Source: Marsupella aquatica
Lineage: Eukaryota; Marchantiophyta
Direction of reading: 5' to 3'
Assembly: GCA_973895155.1 (NCBI GenBank)
Contig: OZ316896.1
Span: 8,246,001-8,310,000, forward strand
Length of the DNA: 64,000 nt
Part shown: piece after piece, positions 34,402-46,300 of the stretch
Layout of the letters: every line of letters starts with the position of its first letter
How positions within the stretch are numbered: the first letter of the stretch is position 1
Position numbers and translations under genes: made by a program
The notes under the pieces: model-generated
The model's input: only the letters and a program-made list of their open reading frames with translations
Told to the model about the DNA's origin: nothing
The model's database searches: none

Positions 34402-34575
34402 ATGGACAGGATGAAGGGGGTTAAATCGGGCGTCGGTCTTGTAACTGCGCTACTTGTTGTCGGAGTCGTGAAGCTCATCCTGCACTTTCATAACGCTAAA
34501 CAAGAGAAAGAAAAATATGATAAGCTAGTCCCAAAGGTTCAGACCATTGATGGCAATGTGATATGCTTTGAGTGA
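34402..34575 (+). CDS. Possible small membrane protein, 57 residues
   Basis: An ATG frame encodes MDRMKGVKSGVGLVTALLVV, continuing GVVKLILHF and then a charged tail (HNAKQEKEKYDKLVP) to a TGA. The first part forms one plausible transmembrane helix of about 20 residues, with basic residues before it and a hydrophilic tail after it. I know no homologue. It may be a real short protein, an exon (GGTGAG at 34590 could be a donor) or chance. Confidence 0.3.
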   Translation: MDRMKGVKSGVGLVTALLVVGVVKLILHFHNAKQEKEKYDKLVPKVQTIDGNVICFE

Positions 34576-35789
34576 TTTGGCGATTATGTCGGTGAGTTCC
34601 TGCAAAATTCTTTGAAGCCTTCTGCTAATTCTTGCTTATCTATAGCAGCTTGCCACGATCTTTGACCATAATCCTCAATCTTGGAGGATTTGAATGAGAC
34701 GGCCTCACATCGTCACTGACTGAGCCTTTTACATAAGACTCACATTGCTGTGTAGATCAGAAAATCTTAGCTGCATCCAATACGCAGCAAATCAACCACG
34801 AACATCATCAACACTGTCGACGCTCTACCACAATCCAGCACCTTTGCAGATCTAACTCAAAGCAGGTGAGAGATGAAGAATTCTGAGTTCTGCCCTTCTT
34901 TTGTTTGCTGAATTTTATTTGGGTTCGTGGGCGCTGAGTGATCTGTCTCAGCTTCCTCCATTGTAGTTTGTCTTCTGCACGAACAAGCTCTCTGGATGTG
35001 GATAGTCATTATTTGCATTAATGTTCCGCAATTTTGAGTAATTTTCTTGTGTTTGATGAAGTGGGGCAATGAGTCATACTCCTTCTAAATGGCATCGAGT
35101 CCCAGTTGTAGCCTTCGTCAATCGGATTGTATACTTAGCGGCATAGAATCAAGTCCACTTCTTCCTTCTTCTTAAAAAGCTAGTGGTAGCACAAGGTCGA
35201 GAAATTGTCACGACACACAAACCATCTCTGTCCTCCTTTCTTTTCTGTTCTTGATTTACTTATTACTCGATTGAACCACAATTCATAATGCGGGTGGGCA
35301 ATCAGTTACTCAGAGTAAATGAAACATAGGGTGGGCCTACTATTAATTGAATAGTTGGTTACTCAATGTAAATAAAACGGTTATTTTTAAACATTTTTAC
35401 ATCAAGGTTTACGGCATGGCATCCTCAATTTTATCAAAATCCTGCCACAAACACAAATGTTGAATTAATTTTATGTTGTAAACCAATCCGTACCTGTTTA
35501 CAGCGCGTCTTGATGATGTGACGCGCTGTGGAGTCTCAAATTTTGGAAGGGACCAGTCCTCTAGTGGGGTTTGTAAACACAAAAATGGCATACAAGTGTT
35601 GTGAGATCCCTGCCTTAAATATGGGAAAGACCGCCCTCCCCCTTCTTAAATGGTTAAATCACATTCCCTACCTCCCTACTGCATTCCTGTCCTATGATGG
35701 GCAGTGTATTCACCCTAAAAGCTGGAACCCAAGCCATTCCTTGTGACACTGAATGTGTGCACTTGAGCATCTCCTGAATGTGTGCACTT
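34576..35789. other. Intergenic, nothing recognised
   Basis: No supported gene. Near the right end CTGAATGTGTGCACTTGAGC is duplicated in tandem, directly before the MITE-like segment. Confidence 0.4.
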
Positions 35790-36205
35790 GAGCATCTCTA
35801 GCAGTCTGGAGGTTGCTTCAGACCTCCAAACCCAAAATTTACCCTGTATGATTTGACACCGTAAACTAGTCCCGATCGCCATCATCTGACTCTCATCTCC
35901 AGCGGTAGTGGGATTCTTGGCTGCAAACCTCTAAAAACCAGGGTTCGAACTGCCCTTGGCGCCCCAGATCGCGCGCAGCATGGATGGCTTTCTGCTGTAG
36001 ATGCTGATGGAGGTCATGATGGGGGTTGCACGAGACGACTGCCAAAGTAGGGAAATGTGGCGGCCAGAGTCCAAACTTTGAGATGGCGACCACCAGAAAT
36101 ATGGAGATAAGCGGGACAGGTGGGGAGGGTGACCTCTACAAGTGACCCACCAAATTATGACTTTTGGAGGTTACAGGCAAAAAACGGGCACAACTGGAGA
36201 TGCTC
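35790..36205. mobile_element. MITE-like Harbinger derivative
   Basis: The ends GAGCATCTCTAGCAGT and the inverted GAGCATCTCCAGTTGT match at 13 of 16 positions. The inner flanks also share GGAGGTT-type sequence with the ends of the 633-9681 element. It is 416 bp and has no coding capacity. The flanks are CTT and TAA, so no target duplication supports the exact boundary. Confidence 0.5.
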
Positions 36206-36458
36206 TAATTTACTAGACCGTCCCCTATTAAGCAGATGGGCCATAATTCACCAACTTTGGCCTATGCTCAGTTTGGAGACCACTAAATGGATACTCTAAT
36301 GATGGCTATCACTAATTCAACATCCAATCGGACTCAGGCAGCTGTCCCAGCAGGACGGGATTGCGGTGTTGTGCTGGAGCACTCTATCTTGAACCTTTGC
36401 TAGGCAGGAATCTCCGAATTTCAGGGAGACACCGAGTTGTTAAACCACGCATCCGAGT

Positions 36459-36486
36459 ATAAGGGGCTCCGCGTAACGCGGAGTCC
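36459..36486. repeat. Short GC-rich hairpin
   Basis: GGGGCTCCGCG and CGCGGAGTCCCC face each other across TAA, giving an almost perfect stem. No T tract or neighbouring gene indicates a function. Confidence 0.5.
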
Positions 36487-36579
36487 CCATACGAAGTGTA
36501 TTCCATACAGCAAAAAGACGGGCTACGCAGCAACGCCTGCCCTCCACCGTCCGATCGACGCTCATAGCTGCGCCTACCC

Positions 36580-37065
36580 TCAGCCATAGGATGTGATCTA
36601 TGGCTCAAATTGTAGGTCTTGTTGAGATCTACGTCTCCAAAAAATCTCACACAAAATGGTTTATTATTTCAGGAGAAATGATAGAAAAACGAATGGTGCG
36701 CTCTGATTGGCTAGATTCAAAATTTGAATTTCGGGGGGAATATTGATCTAAGCCGTCTGATTGTTTTGCCTCCACAAATCTCATCCGTCTATCATATTGG
36801 TCAATCTATGGCTCAAAAGAAAGACCTCGAGGAGATCTATGGATGGGTTTTTTCCGTTTTGTAAATGGGTTTATATTTCTCAAATTAAAAATAAAACAAA
36901 TCTAAGCGCTCCTGGCCGTCGATTCATTGATTTTGCAATCTCTGCCGTTCATTGTTTATTGCATCTTAAAATCTTGTCCGTCCACGTTAGAAGGCGATCT
37001 AGGGTGCAAAAAAGAGATCTCGATAAGATCTACAGTTGGGTGTTTTTAGTTTCTAAAATGAGTAA
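36580..37065 (+). repeat. Diverged repeat, about 190 bp period
   Basis: GATCTATGGCTCAAA and GAGATCTATGG-type segments recur near 36596, 36805 and 37000, each followed by T-rich sequence. The three copies are clearly related but well diverged. Probably remains of a mobile element. Confidence 0.5.
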
Positions 37066-37069
37066 ATAG

Positions 37070-40000
37070 TTTTTGCAATAAAATTTAATGAAGTTTGGAG
37101 TTGTGAACCATCTCTCCTGCCCCGATCCTGGATTTCCCTGCGCCGTGCCCAGCATTTATGGCCGTACAGTCCCTTGCTGCTTTAAATACCCCGATGCGTG
37201 GTTTAAAATCACCCTAGGCTCGTCAATTATAAATAGGGAACAAAATTGTGAAATTAGTATTCTATGTTCAAACGATGAAAGAAATGGAGGTGGAAATTAA
37301 CACTAAAAAAGCAACGTAAATTCAATAGGGAAACACCAGGGAAACACAGCCCGTTGATATTCCCCGGTCCAGCTGCCAAAGAAATTCAAAACAGTCCACT
37401 CCATGTCAAAGTTAGATAGGTCTAAGACTGCTTGGAATGGATGCAAACTGGTGAGCGTCTCTTCAATCGCAGAAGAACCAGTCAATGCCGAGGATGAAAC
37501 GAACGTGAAATGGCTTCAAGGGTTCTAGCTCAGAGGAAAAGATAATAAATGAAGAATCACGGTGCAAAAACCACAGATACATGTCTGAATGAAAGTTGTC
37601 ATTGGTGCTCTGGTCGTTTCAATCGCAGCCAAATGATCATCAGCAAGTCAATGTCATGCAAGTACTGTACTTGCCGGTGGATCCAATCGAACGCAACTAA
37701 CTTCTCCTGTTGCTTTCAAATGTTTGTTTACACTTTACAGCCACACCCAGTTTCCGGAATTTGCACGACCGATCTCAGCTATCAAACTATCAAATGCTAT
37801 ACACGTAAATATTAAGTTTTTAGAAACATCGGCTGAAGTGCAAACACGAGTCACACCGAACAGAACGGAAGAGGGAAAAACCAACTAAGTCATGATCAAA
37901 TCCAGGGGATCAGACTGTCCTCCTCTGAATTGGTGACTACGGAGCTGCAGGGGGAGCTGCAGCTACTTGTTTAGCCATAAACCAAATTGCCCTGGCAGCA
38001 GCGGTATGATTATAGTGTAAATAGTCCACAAGGGCAGTATTGGCTTATTAAAAGCAAGACACAACGAGCTGCCCGTTTGCATATGAAATTGCGGCGAAGT
38101 GGAAATGAAACAAATGATGTAGAATCCGAATTCTTTTATCCCCAAAATACAAGCTCTTCGGCTACTAGGGGAAGTCGACGTCACTCAACATTATTTCGAA
38201 ATTCACTAATGGATTCGCCGTATTTTTCGCTTTGGCTAGTAGGAGATGGTCACTGCTGGATCTTTAAACCCGGACTCCCCGGGTCGTTTCTGCACGTTTC
38301 CAGCTACAGTCTCGATCAAAGCTGTCAGCCGCAGGCTGCTAAGGTCGATCTTTACTCAGACTTACGACATCTGTTTGGCAATTCGCGGTGGCGGAACTCT
38401 CTCAGGAAGTGCTTCGCCCCTCAGCCACAAAGCATCCCATAGCACAGTTGGATTTTCATGCCGCGTAGGTACGGCGGGATGGCTTTACAGTCTGCACGCG
38501 AGCGAGGCCGGAAGCTTGCCACTACTCTATGCCCAAGCAACAGCTCCTCGGCACCGGAAGCTTGCCAACACTAGTCACCGTGTGATGAAGGGATTGATCC
38601 AATGGTTGATATGGGTGGAAAATGAGGTATCTTGTTTGGTAGGAGTTAGTTCTATATCTGACGCAAGAATGCAAGAACAGTTAGACACACCGGGCTGCTG
38701 GTATGGGTCAAGATAGCTTGGCAGCTTGGTTAGTATTGAATCAAGGAAGCATGTGTGGTTTCTCTTTAATTTAGGAACGTACCTGAAGCGTTGTATTATT
38801 CTTGATGTACACCGGTAAGGAAACACGTGAGAGGGGGCGCTCACGTTGGGGCCATTGTTGTGTGATCGTCTCTTTGCATCCTGAGGAGAAAGCAATTGCT
38901 ACTACTTTACAATAGGTTGGTCTTTGAACAGCTCAGGTAGGAGTCTAGATCGACCTCTAAATAAGCTATTGCACCGTACTGGTCGAGAGTTCGTTGCATC
39001 ATCATATGTTGACTTTTGGTGATCTCAATTGATTTCTCCCGTACCTAGAGCCAGCACTGTGCTGGGATTGGGCTGATAAAGCTATGTTGCGTAGATCGCC
39101 TGACACGCCAGTTCACTCATCCAGATTTTGTCTGGCCTTGTAACGCATACTCTTCTTCGCTCGAGCTAGGTATATTATCTAGGTTTCCATGTCTAGTGGT
39201 CCACTATGTTTATTTGGAAAGGAGATGAGCCTCAGGTTCACAGTGCCTCACACCACGGGATGAACATCGAGACTAAGCTAGCTCGACTGCTGTCTTTCAG
39301 ACGTACCGTCAGAACCGTCCGGGGAGTCGTCAATTCAAGAGATAGATCATAAATCTCCTCGCTCTCTATCGTCCTCAATAAGCTCAATTCCTGGGGGCGA
39401 GGTGGGGCTGTGGCAACAGGAATTGTGAAATGAATGAGCTGTGTGTCTGCTACATTCTAATCCGATAAATATGCACCACCCCAACTTGTGGGTTGATTTT
39501 CGAAAATCAAAATGCTGTGTTTCGTCGCTCCTCTTCAATGACTGTTCAATTCAGGAAGAGGTGGGGGTTGTAAACGTACAGCCAGAAGATTTCATTCATA
39601 TGGTGAACAAATTTTGAGAAGACCCGGAACTACTTGCGGTCCAATCACAGGGCAATGAAGAGAAGTACAGTTAAGGGCCTGTCGATCTAACGCTCTAGCT
39701 AGGTGAGGAGAATCATGCCGCAAGCTAGTTTGAAATTGAAAACGAGTAGGGGAAGAACGAAGAATAGGATCACAGTGTGTTACTTTCCACATTCGCGGGA
39801 AAGGTCGAGATTACAGGATTCCGCTAAAAAACATCATCGCCGATTCGTCTGAGAGCTTCTCTTCGCAAGTCTCAAGGCTGTCTACTGTCTAGGGAGCTCT
39901 GGACACCGTCCAAAACGCACCGATTAATTCAAGAGTTCTCACTCGACTACTCTCTGAGAAGTGGCACTGCTGTTGCTTTTGGGCCAGCATCCAAGTTCAT

Positions 40001-40122
40001 CTTATGCTCGCCAGCCTCTAGAGATCATGCATAAAGCAGCAGCTTTCAATCTGGTGGGACAGTGAGCTCCTTTGACATGCAGTTCGGGCCTCTTGGCGAA
40101 TACTGGAGTAAATCCTCAGTTG
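37070..40122. other. Upstream region of ABCB, nothing recognised
   Basis: No convincing gene. A 156-residue + strand frame at 38246-38716 and others lack any recognisable domain or splice pattern. The promoter of the ABCB gene probably lies in the last kilobase, but I see no clear TATA box. Confidence 0.4.
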
Positions 40123-40210
40123 ACGTCTACTTCTTTCGTCTGAGTGGTCGGCGCAGACAGAACTGTACGTCTACTTCTTTCGTCGGAGTAATCGGCGCAG
40201 ACAGAACTGT
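40123..40210 (+). repeat. 44 bp tandem duplication in the ABCB 5' region
   Basis: ACGTCTACTTCTTTCGTC through GCAGACAGAACTGT is present twice head to tail (40123-40166, 40167-40210) with three differences. It ends about 100 bp before the ATG and probably lies in the 5' UTR. Confidence 0.85.
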
Positions 40211-40311
40211 CTGGAAGGGTTTAGTTCGTTATAGCGACAAGGTGGAAAACAGGCAGATGCATTGAGGTGAATTGTGATCGAAGAACGATTATTGCCACCG
40301 AGAACGAGGCA

Positions 40312-43300
40312 ATGGATTTCAGTTTTCCTCAGGCAAGTACTGCAGACGCTGACGAAGAAACCATGCAAAACAAGGCAGACACTTCAATTGACAAGAGGGA
40401 AGATGTCATCAAAGAGGAGCACTTCGCGAGCAAGAATGGAGAAGCGGTGTTTCGTATAGAGGATGGCATTCCCATCGGCCCGAGGAATGCCTCGCAGGCT
40501 CTGCCAGAGCCCGGAGGGAAAGGATCGGAGCGTGGTCAGACAGCTGCGGCTGAGAAGGACGTCGACCCTTCCTTCCAGATTCGAGAGGTTTCATTTTTAT
40601 CTCTGTTCAAATACGCTGACTGGAAAGATGTCTTACTGATGACATTTGGTACAATCGGTGCAATACTCGATGGGTTAACCTTACCGGCCGCGCTGTTCAT
40701 CACGTCGGGATTAATTAACACGTTCGGATCAGATGTGACCTTGGCCAGTGTCAACCCTCAACAGTTCGACCAAGAAATTAACAAGGTATCATGCCGCCAT
40801 ATATATTCCCAAAACTGTAATCTATGTAGTACGAAATTAACAAGGTACCATGCCACCGTATACTTTCCCGCAACTGCCTGTAGTTTATTGCCAGGATTGT
40901 TGTCCTTGCCAGCTATTCTCGCCCACATTCAAGCACTCAATTAATTCTCGAATGCCAGAATTCCACATTTGTCAGTGCGCGTTACAAAATACAAAATCCT
41001 CGTCCTAGGTTCTAGATCGCTACTAGGAATTGGTATGAAGGGGTCACTCTTAATTACCGAAGGATCGCATTGCTCCTGTATCAAGTTTATAATCACCCAC
41101 AGAATTACCCGTGTAAACGTTCACCGCAGGTTGATCATGACAAGGTTCTGTACTTGGACGTAACGTAATGTGACAAGTATGAATGCCCACAAGAGCATAG
41201 TGCATTCATCTCAACCTGGCAGTGGCCGCCACACCAGAACATGTCTAAGTAGTAACTTAATTGCTCGTACTTTAGTGCTAGTAATCCCCGAGCATTATTG
41301 ACAATTTTCCATTTTCTGGTTTGGCTATCTGTGCAGTACGTCATTCGATTCATATATCTAGCAATTGTCTGCTGGGTTGCCAGTTTCTTAGGTATGTTGT
41401 CAAATTTCCACAGAATGATTTTTTGCAAAGTTCATTTTGAAGTGCTGGTGGGCCCTCTTGGATGATCGAATTGCTGGCACTGTCTTAAGCTCAGAAAAGC
41501 AGCATATATATGATCTGGTTGAATATTGCAGAGGCGGCTTGCTGGATGCGCACAGGCGAGAGGCAAACGAGTTCTCTCCGTTCTAAGTACCTTAGAGCCA
41601 TTTTGCGGCAAAATGAGGGGTTTTTTGATACCGCTGGTGCGAATACAGCTGAAGTGGTCAACAGTGTGTCCGCGGATACGCTCGTCATTCAGGAAGCAAT
41701 TAGCGAGAAGGTGATTTAAATCACGAAGCTTGAATTGAAATCTCATTTGTAAATCTTGGTTATGGTACTAAGCATGTACATGAATTCTTGGGGGAATCAC
41801 TTTAACTTGTCCTTGCCTACACTATACTCCCTTTGATTGACATTCACTAAGTGAATTTTCATAGACCAGTAAACTGCTTCCCGAGGTCAGTTGCCTCTCG
41901 GTGCTTTAAATGTCTTAGACTTAGATGCGACAAACTTAATAGCGGATACACGGGCCGATGTATGTATTTCGCAGGTGGGTCATTTCATCACGAATGTATC
42001 AAATTTCATCGGAGGATTCGCTGTGTCCTTTTACATGGTATGGCGGGTGGCGCTGATCCTTGTGGCGTTCTCGCCTCTTCTTGTCATCCCGGGTCTCATA
42101 TACGGCAGAACATTGACAGGCCTTGCCCGGAGTATGCAAGCCACCTATGGCGAAGCCGCCACTGTCGCCGAGCAGGCGATCTCCTCCATCAGAACAGTCT
42201 ATTCCTTCGTGGGCGAGGAAAAGACCGAGAAACGCTTTTCCAATAGCTTGGACTTCAGCGTGAAGATGGGAATGAAAATGGGGCTGGCTAAAGGATTGGC
42301 TGTTGGATCGAATGGCATCACTTTTGCCGTATGGGGATTCTTGTCTTGGTATGGAAGCACCCTGATCATAGACGGACGCGTCAGTGGCGGGAAGCTTATT
42401 TGTGCCGGATTGGCATCCTTAACAGGAGGATTGTAAGTTCCTTGGCTTCACCTTGATCCCATAACTATACTACTAGTATCCGCCTCTTGCATTGATCATT
42501 GTTATCTGCTTTGTTTGCACCTTACGTTATATCGTGCAGTACAAGATCTCGTTAGGTTCACACGGGAAAGATCATGTCTGAAGTGATATCATTCAAACAC
42601 CCACCTAGTTAGCACTTGAAGAATTGCACGGTCCCTCGTCAGCCCTTAACTAATTCGCAGGGTGGCTCAATATAATTCTTGATAGATTTGCGTAGTCGTG
42701 GAGCTCATGAGGCAGATTCCTCTACAAACTACGACGTACCGTAGCGGCAATTGAACCGAAAATCCATAGCTACAGTCACTTAGGTTAAAAATTCGAAATC
42801 TCTAGTGATAGGATCTATCGAGCTCTTCTGCAACTGGAAGCTTTCGTCAGCATATTTCTGGCGCCTTCAAGTGATCTTGGTGAATCTCAGCTATCCGCGG
42901 TTGGTCCTGCCTATGAGAGTTTGTATGATAGTTTACATGATCTGAGCCTCTGTTTACTCTGTAGTCGCTGCCCGTATGCAAGCCATTTGCATATACCTTG
43001 GTACGTGCCGTCCATTCCAGAGACCAAACAAAGGAAATAATTGACTACGTTGCTGATGTGGTTAGACTGTAGCTAGGCCCAAGTTCTTGTTTATGGGTCA
43101 AAGTGCAAGGCAGAAAAATGATGCTGACCAGAGGTCCACTTTATGTCCTCGGTTTCGCAGAGCATTGGGAACTGCACTGCCAAACTTGAGGTACTTCTCT
43201 GAGGGTCGTTCAGCCGCCACTCGAATCTTTGCTATGATCGACAGAGTACCAGAGATTGACCCCGATAATGTGAGTGGCCAAGTGCTGCAGAAAGTCCAAG

Positions 43301-46300
43301 GATCTATCGAGCTTCGAAACGTGGAGTTCGCCTACCCGTCCCGCCCAGATATGCAGATTTTCAAGAACTTCAATTTGCACGTTCCGGCAGGTATGTTTGC
43401 TCGATATATAGCTCTAATTCGTCTCATTATGCAAATTAGGACCCCGTGTACTGACCCGTTTACTGAAATATCCTAATGTCCTGGACTCGATTTTGTACTC
43501 TATTCATAATGCCCCTGTAGAGTGTACTCTTGAGGTACATGATGAACTCATGCTTACATAGCCGTCAGATTTTATTTGTTTAACTTCTGATGGACGGAAA
43601 TTCAGGCTTTGATAGACACTCTCCTTCATCTTCAGTCGTAAATTAATCCAAGCTAGCAGCATCAATTTATGGTGGCTTTCTCTCTTGTAATCATCGAAAT
43701 ACGCGAGCCAGGCTGTAAATAGTGGATTGTTTGGGTAGAAGAGAGTTGCAACATATTAGGGCCCTACTCTGACATGAACTTCTCTATTTAAACGGTTGAG
43801 CAGGTTTGACAGTTGCACTTGTGGGAGGCAGTGGAAGCGGGAAATCCACTGTGGTGGCCTTGATTGAGCGATTCTACGATCCGTCGAAGGGTCAGGTCTT
43901 GCTAGGCGGCATCAATATCAAAGATCTGCAGCTGAAATGGATGCGGAGTCAAATCGGGCTCGTCAGCCAAGAACCTGCTTTATTTGCGACCACCATTAAA
44001 GAAAACATTTTATTTGGCAAAGAAGGCGCTTCCATCGACGAAGTTATACAGGCTGCAAAAGCTTCTAATGCCCACAACTTCATCTCGATGATGCCCATGG
44101 GCTATGATACACAGGTCAGGCTAAACGTCTGTCTTATTCCGAAACTATGAATATATTATAGGTGGCACTTCGCTACAGTACCACATCGTGATGATGATTG
44201 AACTTCCATTTTCAGGATAGATGGACGCAACGGAGACTGATGTGGTGTAGATGTTATCTCCTGGACTGGTATGCAGGTCGGAGACAAAGGAGTGCAAATG
44301 TCTGGAGGACAGAAGCAAAGAATAGCTATAGCTCGAGCTATTCTGAAGAACCCGCCAATTCTGCTTCTGGATGAAGCAACCAGTGCTCTGGATGCGGAGT
44401 CGGAGAAGGTGGTGCAAGGAGCTCTGGAAGCGGCATCTGTTGGCCGAACCACTGTGGTGGTCGCTCATCGCCTCTCGACTATTCGCACGGCTGACATGAT
44501 TGCTGTGGTCTCAGGTAGACTTACACCCTGGATTCTAAAATATAGATTTGAGTATGTCATATTCGAAGTGTCATCAATTGATTGAGAAAAGAAAATCAAT
44601 TTGGTATGACCTCATTGAACTGTATAGAATGAGGTCAGTCAGAATTTCTCTGTATGGCTCAGTGTCTGAAGGATTTGTCGCTGATAATCCAAATCGAAAA
44701 CGAAAATGATGTTTTGGAGGTCACTCGTGATAGTTTGACGAGCGTTCATGCACTATTTCCCAGACTTTTGGAGTATAACGTTACATGGTTTGATTCCACC
44801 CATATCCAGGCTAGGGAAGGATGAGTGATCTGTAGGTTCCGTCCTGTTCAGTTACGGTGAGTGAATAGATCGGAGGACGAAATATCAGGATGAAGCGCCG
44901 CGTGTACAGTAAGGGTTGTTTTAAATACCTTCGAACTTTTTCCTCCAAATGAATGTTTATCTCGAAATTGAACCTTAACGTTTTTCTGTGAACGATTTGC
45001 GTTGAATTCAAAGGTGGACAAGTGGTGGAAACCGGGACCCACGACGATCTCGTACATATTGCCGGGGGTGCCTATGCAGCGCTAGTAAACCTCCAGCAAA
45101 CTAGAAGTGCCCAAGACAACACCAGTGAAGAAGTGAAATCATCTATCCAGAGAATGAGTCAAGAGAGATTGAGCTCACGGTCCATGGGGTCGAAAAGTTG
45201 GCGATCTTATTCGATGGGTGGATCACAGAGATACAGAGAGGAGCTCAGGCAATCATTTTCTGGACCAGAAGTGCATCCGATATCTGATTCGTCCAGAGAC
45301 TTTGCCTCGGGCCTTGACTCTCCAGTTAAAGCTCCCTCGTTCACAAGGCTACTAGCTATGAACAAACCTGAGTGGAAACAAGCAATTCTTGGGTCAATTG
45401 GTGCAGTTGGCTTTGGGCTGGTGCAGCCATTGTATGCCTTCTGCTTGGGAAGCATGATCTCCATCTTCTACTTGCAAGACCACCATAAACTACAAAATGA
45501 AGTCGATCACTACGCTTTGATCTTCGTTGCTCTGGCCATTGCTTGTTTTATCGTCAATCTCCTTCAGCACTACAACTTTGCAGCCATGGGAGAGCTTCTT
45601 ACAAAGAGGATTAGAACCAACATGTTGTCGAAGATCCTCACGTTCGAGGTCGGATGGTTCGATCAGGACGAGAATTCGAGTGGGGCGGTCTGCTCAAGAC
45701 TTGCATCCGAGGCCAACGTGGTATGGTTTGCGCTATCTGCAACTTCTGTTATCTGCTTTGTGAGGAATTCCGCTTCATTTCAATATCCAATGACTTTTAA
45801 TGTGATAATTTCATGGATCTCGTTGTCCAGATATCGTCTCTCTTGGCTGAACCCCTTCATTCTTCATGCTTTCCAAAACTATGCAGAAAGTCATGTCTAA
45901 GATCCACGATATTTAAAAAATTTCATTCTCGCGAACCCACACTTCCCTAATATTAATCACAGAAGCATTTAAAAGCTCTCGAAATTTAATTTCATTCCTC
46001 TGTAATTTTCGTTCCCCTGGAACATCGAAAAGCTTACATCACCTAATACTTGAGCTTGTTCTTATGGAACGAATGAACTGTGAACGAATGAATGTATTAA
46101 TCAATCAAGGAGACTCACCGTAGGAGTAGACTGTCGGTTCTATGGCTAACCATCTCCCGAAAAGATTGAGTTAAAGATCCCTGTCATCAGCGTTAAATTC
46201 CCTGAAATCTATTCGTCACAATTTTACAATTGTGACTTTGCATTGATGTGACCCGCCAAAATTTTGAATGTAACCAAACTTTACGTTGTGCTGAATGTGC

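Noticed and set aside
36459-36486. Hairpin as a terminator or miRNA precursor
   Set aside because: Stem too short for a plant miRNA, no T tract and no adjacent gene.
38246-38716. 156-residue + strand frame upstream of ABCB
   Set aside because: No recognisable domain, start context or splice pattern, and it overlaps another frame of similar length.
41432-44585. - strand frames across the ABCB exons
   Set aside because: They are antisense shadows of conserved coding exons.
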